DNA of 64,000 nucleotides from CALLMM01 sp964429855 (GTDB lineage Bacteria; Armatimonadota; Chthonomonadetes; Chthonomonadales; CAJBBX01): assembly GCA_964429855.1 (NCBI GenBank), contig CAYSDM010000024.1, positions 1 through 64,000 of the forward strand, in the 5' to 3' direction. Positions 32,774 to 40,789 of this stretch are shown in pieces. A model generated the notes under the pieces. It did not search any database. It was not told the origin of the DNA and saw nothing but the letters and a program-made list of their open reading frames with translations. The stretch's first letter is position 1. Each line of letters starts with the position of its first letter. Both the position numbers and the translations under genes were made by a program.

Positions 32774-34789
32774 ATGAAGATGACCCCCTATTCCATGCCA
32801 TGTTTAAGCGTCAGGCGACTGCGCCTGCTGCCGATTCTTGCGCTGCTGCTGCTGTCGCTGCCGTTAGACGCGCAGTCAGTCTATACCCCCTGGCAGAAGG
32901 GGAACGGAAAGATACAACCGACCGGTGACAGGCAGGCGATAATACAGCCGCCGAAGGCCGCCGGGGAGTATGCCTTCATTCAGTTGAACGAACTCAAGGG
33001 AAAGAGCTGGAGCGTTCAGGCTAAAGTCATTCTGGAGGGTGTCGTTCCGACGAATCTGCCGAAAAATGCCATCACTCCGATCTTTCAGCTAAACAATAAG
33101 ATGGCTGAACCGGGTAAGTGGAACTACCAGATGGCGCTGAGTCTGGACTGGGGGCAGGATGGCAAATCCACGCCGCGCATCGCGCTCCCTCAGGGTCTGA
33201 GACGCGACTTTCAGCCGATCCAACTGCCTCAGGTCTTCCATGTTCGCGTCCAGCGCAAAGAAGATCAGGTAACCATCGCGCTGCTGAAAGAGAGCAGCGA
33301 GCCGCCGCTGAGCGAAGTCACTCTTCCCGCCACCGGAGATACCCTCTACATGACATGGGGTTCGCTGGGGACCGATACGAAACACACCACCTTTGAATGG
33401 CGGATCAACGATCTGGAGATCAAGCAGGGAGAAGCCGCCAGCCCCGGCGTGACTCCCCAACCCGTACAGAATCAAGGGGGGGCGGCGGAGGGGCAGCCAC
33501 AGGCGGAGGATCCCCGCGTGAGCAAGGCGACACAGCAGGCGGGAGGCGCGCTCGTGCTGGGCGCGCTTGCGCTGCTGGCGTCGCTGCTGGCAATTGTGCT
33601 GACCGTCGTGACCTTTGTGCTGAACCGCGGAAAAGGAGCCAAAGATTCCGGGGAACTGCCCGGCAAAATCACCGCCATCGAAACGCGGGTGAATACGCTC
33701 AACAGTCAGATGGCGACCAAACAGGATATCCAGAACAGCCGGGAGCAGATCACGAAAGACCTGACAGAGAGGGTGCAGCAGGGTTTCGTAAAACTGGATG
33801 ATCGGATGAAGGCGGCGGAGGCGGCGGTTCAGTCCGCCAGCTCCTCCGCGCCGCCGTCCTCCAGTGATGGACTGGACTATCGTGTGCAAAGCTGTGAGGC
33901 GCAACTGCAGCAGATCGCCGGGCAGATTCAGAATCAGAACAGCGACATCAGCAACCTTCGCGCCACGCTGAATACGCTGATGGATAAGATCACTCTCCTG
34001 AATCGCGCGCTCCAGCAGATGGAGCAGGCGCAGCGCAACGCCCAGCAGGTTCAGACGACGGCTGCCGTCTCCCCCTCCACGCCAACTGCGAACGCCGGGA
34101 CCGTGGAACCCGGTCTGGAAGATCGTTATCATACGACCCATCCGGCGACAACGCCAGCGGTCACCATCATCCAGAGCGGGCCGAGCGGGACGCCGCCCGC
34201 CGATAACGGCGGAACGGTTGTCTCCTCCACGCCGCCTGCATCCTCTAACGCTCCTCTCTGGGAGACACAGTGGAGGCAGCTCCGGCAGAGCCTCAACGCC
34301 CATCGCGCTTCGGTAACCGTCGAGAGCTTCAGCAAAGACCTGGATATGCTGGAGACCTACTTCAAGACGCTGATCGAAAAGTGGGAGACGCTCAAGCCGC
34401 CCGCCGAAGACGCGCATATGTGGGATGAGTGGCTGTTCAGTAATCTGGACTACCATCTCTATCAGGCGCCGCGCCTGACCTCGCTCGGAGAGGTTTCGCC
34501 GGAGATTCGAGGCGCGCTGGAGCGGATGCGCTCCGTGATCGAACAGGCGCAGGAGGCGCGCAAAGCGCAGTTGCGCGAGTGGGAACTGGAACGAATCGAG
34601 GGCGTTCCCGGCAAAGACCGCGCCACCGCCTATGTCATGGAAGCCGACCCGGAGAACCCGCCGGAGCCGACCACCGATCCGCGAAAGGACTACACCTTCT
34701 CGCATATCGTTCCCGGCAGAGGCGGATACCGGTTCCGGGGGCGCGTGCTGCGGAAAACGCACGCCGTTTTCTATCAGTTCAAGGGATAG
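32774..34789 (+). CDS. Trans-membrane protein: outer lectin-like domain, helix, inner coiled coil
   Basis: About 671 residues. A signal peptide (LLPILALLLLSLPLDAQS) precedes a beta-rich domain (about 40-215) with 'WSVQAKVILEG ... WNYQMALSLDW ... FHVRVQRKEDQVTIAL', like a concanavalin-type lectin fold. A membrane helix follows at about 255-282 (GALVLGALALLASLLAIVLTV), then heptad-rich coiled coil (about 290-430), a Thr/Pro-rich linker, and a conserved-looking helical end. It should link the outside to the cytoplasm. I chose ATG 32774 for the GAGGGA site 7-8 bases upstream; ATG 32762 is possible. Last gene of the cluster. No family recognised. Confidence 0.72.
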   Translation: MKMTPYSMPCLSVRRLRLLPILALLLLSLPLDAQSVYTPWQKGNGKIQPTGDRQAIIQPPKAAGEYAFIQLNELKGKSWSVQAKVILEGVVPTNLPKNAITPIFQLNNKMAEPGKWNYQMALSLDWGQDGKSTPRIALPQGLRRDFQPIQLPQVFHVRVQRKEDQVTIALLKESSEPPLSEVTLPATGDTLYMTWGSLGTDTKHTTFEWRINDLEIKQGEAASPGVTPQPVQNQGGAAEGQPQAEDPRVSKATQQAGGALVLGALALLASLLAIVLTVVTFVLNRGKGAKDSGELPGKITAIETRVNTLNSQMATKQDIQNSREQITKDLTERVQQGFVKLDDRMKAAEAAVQSASSSAPPSSSDGLDYRVQSCEAQLQQIAGQIQNQNSDISNLRATLNTLMDKITLLNRALQQMEQAQRNAQQVQTTAAVSPSTPTANAGTVEPGLEDRYHTTHPATTPAVTIIQSGPSGTPPADNGGTVVSSTPPASSNAPLWETQWRQLRQSLNAHRASVTVESFSKDLDMLETYFKTLIEKWETLKPPAEDAHMWDEWLFSNLDYHLYQAPRLTSLGEVSPEIRGALERMRSVIEQAQEARKAQLREWELERIEGVPGKDRATAYVMEADPENPPEPTTDPRKDYTFSHIVPGRGGYRFRGRVLRKTHAVFYQFKG

Positions 34790-34806
34790 TCGAAGGGAGT
34801 GGCTCT

Positions 34807-36366
34807 GTGACGACTGCCGCCGCGCCGTTTGCGCTGGAGATGCGTAACATCGCCAAGTCCTACCCCGGCGTTCGCGCGCTGGAGGATGTGAGTCTTCAGG
34901 TTGCGCCGGGAGAAGTTCACGCGCTGGTCGGCGAAAACGGAGCGGGCAAGTCTACCCTGATGAAGATTCTCGCCGGGGCGCAGCCGAAAGACTCCGGCTT
35001 CATTCTGCTGAACGGACACCCGGTGAACATCGTCAGCCCGCAGCAGGCGATGGATCTCGGCATCTCCATCATCTACCAGGAGTTTAACCTCGTCCCCTAC
35101 CTGAACGCCGCCGAGAACATCTTTCTCGGGCGAGAGCCGGGGGCGAAGATTCCCGGTTTTGTGGACTTCGGGCGCATGTACCGCGAGTCGCAGGCGATCA
35201 TTGACCGTCTCGGTGTCCCGGTCAATGTTCGCACACCCGTCAATCGCCTCTCCGTCGCGCAGCAGCAGATGGTCGAGATTGCCAAGGCGACCTCCCGTAA
35301 AAGTCGCATCATCGTGATGGATGAACCCTCCGCCACCCTGACGGAGCATGAGCTTCAGAGCCTCTTCAACCTGATCCGCCAACTGAAGCGCGAAGGCGTC
35401 GCCATCGTCTACATCTCCCATCGGCTGGAAGAGATTTTCGAGATATGCGACCGTGTGACGGTGCTTCGTGACGGACACTGGATCGCCACCGAGAATATCG
35501 GCGATCTCAAACGCGAAGATATCATCCGCCTGATGGTAGGACGCGAACTCAAACAGATGATTCCCAAAGAGACCGCTCCGATCGGCGCGCCGGCTCTGGA
35601 GGTGCGGAATCTGTCGCGTAAAGGCGTGCTGCGCGAGATTAACCTGACCGTTCATCAGGGAGAGATTCTCGGGCTGGCGGGACTTGTGGGAGCCGGTCGC
35701 ACGGAACTGGCGCGCGCCATCTTCGGAGCCGATCCGATAGACGGCGGATACATTCAGCTTTTTGGGAAACCGGTGCGAATCCGTTCTCCGCGACAGGCGA
35801 TCCAGATGGGGATTGGCCTGGTGACCGAAGATCGAAAGGCGCAGGGGCTGGTGCTGGGCATGGCGGTGCGCGAAAACATCACTCTCGCCAACCTGCCCGC
35901 CCTATCGGTACTGAACTTCATTCAGGCGGGGCGCGAACGCGAAGTCGCCCGTAAATATGTCAACGACCTCTCCGTGAAGACGCCCACCATTGAGCAGACG
36001 GTACAGAACCTCTCCGGCGGCAATCAGCAGAAGGTGGTTCTTGCCAAGTGGCTCTTTACACAGTCGAAAGTACTGATCTTCGATGAGCCGACGCGCGGCA
36101 TTGATGTCGGCGCAAAAACCGAAATCTATCAGTTGATGAACAGACTGGCGGCGCAGGGCGCAGCCATTATCATGATCTCCTCGGAACTGCCGGAAGTGCT
36201 CGGAATGAGCGACCGTATTCTGGTGATGCATGAGGGAAGAATTGCCGGTGAGTTATCTCGTCAGGAGGCGACCCAGGAGAAGATCATGCATCTGGCGACA
36301 GGCGGAGACCACGAGGAGGAGTCGCCATCGCCGAACAGGGAGAAAATAGACGAGACCAAAGCCTGA
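34807..36366 (+). CDS. Sugar ABC transporter ATP-binding protein (RbsA/MglA type), orphan
   Basis: A 519-residue protein with two fused ABC domains. The first has Walker A GENGAGKST, a divergent signature LSVAQQQ and Walker B IIVMDEPSATL; the second has the degenerate Walker A GLVGAGRTE, signature LSGGNQQK and VLIFDEPTRGIDVG. This asymmetric layout is characteristic of ribose/galactose/xylose importers. GTG at 34807 with an AGGGAG site gives a product starting TTAAAPFALEMRNIAKSYPGVRAL; longer frames only shadow the upstream gene. No permease or binding-protein gene is adjacent in this window, so partners must be encoded elsewhere. Sugar specificity cannot be told. Confidence 0.92.
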   Translation: MTTAAAPFALEMRNIAKSYPGVRALEDVSLQVAPGEVHALVGENGAGKSTLMKILAGAQPKDSGFILLNGHPVNIVSPQQAMDLGISIIYQEFNLVPYLNAAENIFLGREPGAKIPGFVDFGRMYRESQAIIDRLGVPVNVRTPVNRLSVAQQQMVEIAKATSRKSRIIVMDEPSATLTEHELQSLFNLIRQLKREGVAIVYISHRLEEIFEICDRVTVLRDGHWIATENIGDLKREDIIRLMVGRELKQMIPKETAPIGAPALEVRNLSRKGVLREINLTVHQGEILGLAGLVGAGRTELARAIFGADPIDGGYIQLFGKPVRIRSPRQAIQMGIGLVTEDRKAQGLVLGMAVRENITLANLPALSVLNFIQAGREREVARKYVNDLSVKTPTIEQTVQNLSGGNQQKVVLAKWLFTQSKVLIFDEPTRGIDVGAKTEIYQLMNRLAAQGAAIIMISSELPEVLGMSDRILVMHEGRIAGELSRQEATQEKIMHLATGGDHEEESPSPNREKIDETKA

Positions 36367-36414
36367 GAACGCAATCCGCTGAATGATGGAGCATATCGCA
36401 GAGAAAGGAGGGCA

Positions 36415-38670
36415 ATGATGCCTATCCTGCAAGAAGAAGCTCTTAACTATCATGCCGCTTATCCTGCCGGTAAACTCTCTGTCGTCCCCACAAAACCGTG
36501 CAGGACTCAACGCGACCTCAGTCTGGCATATACGCCGGGAGTCGCGATCCCCTGTCTGGAAATCCATCGAGACCCGAGCCTGATCTACCAGTACACCGCG
36601 CGTGGCAATCTCGTAGCCGTCATCTCCAACGGAACCGCCGTGCTGGGTCTGGGCAACATTGGGGCGGGAGCCGGCAAGCCCGTCATGGAGGGCAAAGCCG
36701 TCCTCTTCAAGCGTTTCGCCGATATTGATGTCTTCGACATCGAACTGGCGACCGAAAACCCCGCGGAGATTATTCGCACCTGTCAGCTTCTGGAGCCTAC
36801 CTTCGGCGGCATCAATCTGGAGGACATCAAAGCGCCGGAATGTTTTGAGATAGAAGAGGAACTGAAGCGCACCATGCAGATTCCGGTGTTCCATGATGAC
36901 CAGCATGGAACCGCCATCATCTCTGGAGCCGCGCTTATCAATGCGCTGGAACTGGTGGGAAAATCCATCTCCGAGGTGAAGCTGGTCATCAATGGAGCCG
37001 GAGCGAGCGGTATCTCCTGTGCCAGACACTACCTCAAACTGGGCGTACAACCGGAGAATATCACCTTCTGCGACAGCAAAGGGGTGATCTATACGGGTCG
37101 CAAAGAGGGTATGAACCGTTACAAGGAGTGTTTCGCGCGCGAAACCGATCTTCGCACGCTGGAGGAGGCGCTGTGTGGCGCGGATGTATTCGTCGGACTC
37201 TCCGCTGCCAACTGCGTCAGCCCGGAGATGCTCAAGGTGATGGCGGACGATCCAGTGGTCTTCGCGATGGCCAACCCCGACCCCGAAATTCCCTATGATG
37301 TCGCGAAGGCCGCGCGCCCCGACATCGTGATGGCGACCGGACGCTCCGACTATCCGAATCAGGTGAATAATGTGCTGGGCTTCCCCTTCATCTTTCGAGG
37401 CGCGCTGGATGTGCGGGCGACCGCCATCAACGACGAGATGAAACTGGCGGCGACCCGCGCGCTGGCGGATCTGGCGAAGGAGGATGTGCCCGACTCGGTG
37501 CGACGCGCCTACGGAGTGGAGTTGATGGAGTTCGGTCGGGACTACATTATTCCCAAGCCGTTCGATTCGCGGGTGCTGATCCGGGAGGCGTCCGCGGTGG
37601 CGCTGGCGGCGATGGAGACCGGCGTCGCCCGGCAGCCGATAGATATCGAGGAGTATCAGGATCAACTGGAACGGCGTCTGGGAAAAGCGCATGAGGTGAT
37701 GCGCGTGATGATCCACAAAGCGCAGCGCAAGCCCCGCCGCATCGTCTTTCCGGAGGGCGAAGAGCCGAAAATCCTGCGCGCCTGTCAGATGCTGGCGGAT
37801 GAGCATATCGGTATTCCGGTGCTGATCGGTCGTGAAGAGATCATTCGACAGAATATCGCCGAACTGCATCTGCATCTGTCGGAGGTAGAAGTGATCGAGC
37901 CGCAGAAGTTCCCGCGTCTCGCCGACTACTGCGAGACGCTCTACCGGCTTCGGCAGCGAAAAGGGGTGACCTCGCAGGAGGCGCAGCAGCTCATTCTGGA
38001 TCGAAACACCTTCGCGGCGATGATGGTCTACAAGGGAGACGCGGATGCGCTGATCGGTGGACTGACGCAGCACTACCCCGACACGCTGCGCCCCGCCCTG
38101 CAGGTGATTCCGGTCACGGAAGGATTTCATCGGGTCTCCGGCGTCTATATGCTGATTACTCCGAAGGGGCATCTCTACTTTCTGGCGGACTGCACGGTCA
38201 ATATCGAGCCGACGGCGGAAGAGCTTGCGGAGATCGCCATCAGCACGGCGAATGTGGCGCGAGAGTTCGATGTCGAGCCGCGAGTTGCCATGCTCTCCTT
38301 CTCCAACTTCGGCAGCACCCGGCATCCCCTCTCCGAGAAGATGCGGCAGGCGACGGAGATCGTCAAGCGGCGCGCCCCGGAACTGATGGTGGATGGCGAA
38401 ATGCAGGCGGACACCGCCGTTACGCCCGAGATTCTGGAGGAGACCTACCCCTTCAGTTCGCTGAAAGGCAGCGCGAATGTGCTGATTTTTCCCAATCTGG
38501 AGTCGGCGAACATCGCCTACAAACTGCTGAACCGAATCGGCGGCGTCGAGGTGCTGGGTCCGATTCTGGTGGGGATGTCCCGCCCGGTTCATGTGCTTCA
38601 GCGCGGCGCGGAGGTCAACGACATCGTGAACATGGCGACGATAGCGGTGGTGGACGCGCAGTCGGATTAG
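36415..38670 (+). CDS. maeB: NADP-type malic enzyme with phosphotransacetylase-like domain (MaeB)
   Basis: A 751-residue fusion. The malic enzyme half (about 1-430) has LAYTPGVAIPC, 'GGINLEDIKAPECFEIE' (metal-binding Glu/Asp), 'HDDQHGTAII' and the NAD(P)-binding 'VINGAGASGISCARH'. The second half (about 430-751) is homologous to phosphotransacetylase (RRIVFPEGEEPKILRA) but in MaeB proteins serves a regulatory role, binding acetyl-CoA. It converts malate to pyruvate plus CO2 with NADP. An AAGGAGGG ribosome site precedes the start (ATG 36415 or 36418). Full length and without damage. Confidence 0.95.
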   Translation: MMPILQEEALNYHAAYPAGKLSVVPTKPCRTQRDLSLAYTPGVAIPCLEIHRDPSLIYQYTARGNLVAVISNGTAVLGLGNIGAGAGKPVMEGKAVLFKRFADIDVFDIELATENPAEIIRTCQLLEPTFGGINLEDIKAPECFEIEEELKRTMQIPVFHDDQHGTAIISGAALINALELVGKSISEVKLVINGAGASGISCARHYLKLGVQPENITFCDSKGVIYTGRKEGMNRYKECFARETDLRTLEEALCGADVFVGLSAANCVSPEMLKVMADDPVVFAMANPDPEIPYDVAKAARPDIVMATGRSDYPNQVNNVLGFPFIFRGALDVRATAINDEMKLAATRALADLAKEDVPDSVRRAYGVELMEFGRDYIIPKPFDSRVLIREASAVALAAMETGVARQPIDIEEYQDQLERRLGKAHEVMRVMIHKAQRKPRRIVFPEGEEPKILRACQMLADEHIGIPVLIGREEIIRQNIAELHLHLSEVEVIEPQKFPRLADYCETLYRLRQRKGVTSQEAQQLILDRNTFAAMMVYKGDADALIGGLTQHYPDTLRPALQVIPVTEGFHRVSGVYMLITPKGHLYFLADCTVNIEPTAEELAEIAISTANVAREFDVEPRVAMLSFSNFGSTRHPLSEKMRQATEIVKRRAPELMVDGEMQADTAVTPEILEETYPFSSLKGSANVLIFPNLESANIAYKLLNRIGGVEVLGPILVGMSRPVHVLQRGAEVNDIVNMATIAVVDAQSD

Positions 38671-38691
38671 TTCCGGGTCACCCACACAGGG

Positions 38692-38713
38692 AGGGCTGGC
38701 TTCCGCCAGCCCT
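38692..38713 (+). terminator. Hairpin after maeB
   Basis: Perfect 9-bp stem AGGGCTGGC / GCCAGCCCT with TTCC loop, 22 bases after the maeB stop. The U tract is poor (TCGCGCC), so termination may be partial. Confidence 0.55.
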
Positions 38714-38817
38714 TCGCGCCTGTCTGCCGGACAAAGAGGATTGCCGGGAGACGATGAAGAATAGTGCCGCTGTCTGATAAGTCTGAAGATGCACTGTGGA
38801 GAAGGGAGAGATCATCC

Positions 38818-39720
38818 ATGCAGTTAGGAATGGTGGGGCTGGGGCGCATGGGAGCCAATATGGTGCAGCGGCTCCTCAATGGCGGGCATCAGGTGGCGGC
38901 GTTTGACCGAAATCCTGCCGCTGTTGAGGAGATTGCCTCCAGAGGCGCGGTCGGCGCGACCTCACTGGAGGATCTCGCGCGGAAACTGAATGCGCCTCGC
39001 GCCCTCTGGATCATGGTTCCGGTCGGCGCGCCGGTGCAGCAGACCATAGATGCCCTGCGTCCGCACCTGCAGCCCGGCGATATTCTCATAGATGGCGGCA
39101 ACTCCAACTTTCACGACAGCCGCCGCCGCGCCGAAGAGCTTGCTTCTGCAGGCATTCACTATGTGGATGTGGGCACTTCGGGCGGTGTATGGGGTCTGGA
39201 GAAGGGCTACTGCCTGATGATCGGCGGAGCGAGGGAGGCGTTTGAGCATCTGGAGCCGCTCTTTAAAACGCTGGCGCCGCCGGACGGCTACGCCTATGTG
39301 GGACCGAGCGGCGCAGGTCACTTTGTTAAGATGGTGCATAACGGCATCGAATATGGGATGCTCCAGGCGTATGGCGAAGGATTCGAAGTTCTGCACGCCT
39401 CCGATTACGATCTCGACCTGCATCAGATCGCGCACCTGTGGAATCAGACAAGCGTGGTACGCTCCTGGCTCCTCGAATTGGCGGAACGCGCCTTCGAGAA
39501 GGAGGGCGACCTGGCAAGCATTCGCGGTTATGTTGAGGATACGGGTATGGGTCGCTGGACAATACAGGAGGCGATGGATAAGAACATCCCCGCGCCGGTG
39601 CTGACACTCTCCCTCCTGGCGCGATTTGCCTCCCGGCAAGAGGAGTCGTTTTCGGCGAAAGTGATCGCCGCCCTGAGAAATGAGTTTGGAGGTCATGCGG
39701 TCAAGCGCGAGAAGCCTTAA
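38818..39720 (+). CDS. gnd: 6-phosphogluconate dehydrogenase, short decarboxylating type
   Basis: A 300-residue enzyme of the short (YqeC/GndA-like, often NAD-linked) class. It begins MQLGMVGLGRMGANMVQRL with the dinucleotide-binding G-x-G-x2-G; substrate motifs are DGGNSNFHDS, GTSGGVWGLEKGYCLMIGG and the catalytic 'GAGHFVKMVHNGIEYG'. It oxidises 6-phosphogluconate to ribulose-5-phosphate plus CO2. ATG at 38818 has AGAAGGGAG upstream; an in-frame upstream start lacks support. It pairs functionally with zwf 1.1 kb downstream, with an amidohydrolase gene between them. Confidence 0.94.
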   Translation: MQLGMVGLGRMGANMVQRLLNGGHQVAAFDRNPAAVEEIASRGAVGATSLEDLARKLNAPRALWIMVPVGAPVQQTIDALRPHLQPGDILIDGGNSNFHDSRRRAEELASAGIHYVDVGTSGGVWGLEKGYCLMIGGAREAFEHLEPLFKTLAPPDGYAYVGPSGAGHFVKMVHNGIEYGMLQAYGEGFEVLHASDYDLDLHQIAHLWNQTSVVRSWLLELAERAFEKEGDLASIRGYVEDTGMGRWTIQEAMDKNIPAPVLTLSLLARFASRQEESFSAKVIAALRNEFGGHAVKREKP

Positions 39721-39752
39721 CCCCTTGCCCTATTCTCCACAGATCGCCTGTC

Positions 39753-40664
39753 ATGACCATGATTATAGACTTCCACACCCATATCGGCGATCTGCGCTCG
39801 CCATATAATCTCCAGCGCGCGCCTATCACGGCAGAAGACCTGATCGCGCGTCTGGACGACGAGGGCATCGCCCTTGCCGTCGTCCTGCCCTGGCCCAACG
39901 CGCCGGAAGCAGTGGAGTTTCCCGGACTGTTTGCCCCGCAGCCGGACGTGATCGGGCAGATTCGGGAGGCAGCCCGCTTCCCGGATCGGCTGATCCCCTT
40001 CGGCAACGCCGACCCGCGCTGGGGCGGGAACTCGCCGCGCGCAGACTTCTCCTGGCTCCTGGAGCGATTCGTAGAGATGGGCTGCCGGGGTATAGGTGAA
40101 GTGGCTGCCAATCTTCCCTTTGACGATCCGCGTGTTGTGAACCTGTTCCGGCAGTGCGGCGCATGGAATCTGCCCGTGACGATTGAGAGTACCGGTCCCG
40201 GCGAAGGCAGGTACGGTCTGGTGGACACCGCCGGATCACCGCATCTGGAGCGCCTGCTCCATCAGGCGCCGGAAACCGTCGTCGTCGGACACGGTCCTGG
40301 CTTCTGGGCTGACATCTCCGGCGACGCGAAGACGGAGGATCGGCTCGGCTATCCCGGAGGACCGGTGGTGGAAGGGGGCGGCGTGCCGAAGTTGATGCGC
40401 GCCTGCCCCAACCTCTACGCTGATATCTCTGCGGGCAGCGGTTATAATGCGCTCACCCGCGATGAATCTTTCGGCGTCCGCTTTCTGAACGAGTTTCAGG
40501 ACAAATTGCTTTTCGGAACGGATGTCTGCTTCGCGGATGCCGAGGGGCGGATGCCGCAGTTGCCTTATCTGCGCCGTCTCCATTCCGAAGGAAAGATCGG
40601 TCCGGAAGCCCTGGACAAAATACTCTACCGAAATGCGCTGCGCCTATTGCGCCTGCCGACATAG
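39753..40664 (+). CDS. Amidohydrolase-family metal-dependent hydrolase
   Basis: A 303-residue TIM-barrel protein of the amidohydrolase-2 type. H-x-H near the N-terminus (IIDFHTHIGDL, residues about 6-10), a later His in VVGHGPGFWAD and an Asp in LLFGTDVCFAD give the usual metal-binding set. Members are decarboxylases or C-O/C-N hydrolases; the substrate here is unknown. It lies 32 bases after gnd and 125 before zwf, so may be co-transcribed with the pentose-phosphate genes, which could hint at a sugar-derived substrate (inference). Confidence 0.85.
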   Translation: MTMIIDFHTHIGDLRSPYNLQRAPITAEDLIARLDDEGIALAVVLPWPNAPEAVEFPGLFAPQPDVIGQIREAARFPDRLIPFGNADPRWGGNSPRADFSWLLERFVEMGCRGIGEVAANLPFDDPRVVNLFRQCGAWNLPVTIESTGPGEGRYGLVDTAGSPHLERLLHQAPETVVVGHGPGFWADISGDAKTEDRLGYPGGPVVEGGGVPKLMRACPNLYADISAGSGYNALTRDESFGVRFLNEFQDKLLFGTDVCFADAEGRMPQLPYLRRLHSEGKIGPEALDKILYRNALRLLRLPT

Positions 40665-40789
40665 CGCAGCCCTGATTCTATTCTGACGAAGATAGACATC
40701 GCCGAGCACCAGCCGGAGCAGCGTCGGCGGTTGCAGTAACGCAAGAGAAGCCGTAGAGACCTGTCCCATTCAGTGCGGAGGAAGAGAGA

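Noticed and set aside
33089..34762. 557-codon - strand frame opposite the coiled-coil protein gene
   Set aside because: Arg-rich, no motif, no ribosome site; the + strand product has signal peptide, helix and coiled coil.
36253..38685. 810-codon open frame on the - strand opposite maeB
   Set aside because: maeB on the + strand has full-length enzyme motifs; the antisense frame is His/Arg-rich with no domain and is a GC-driven shadow.
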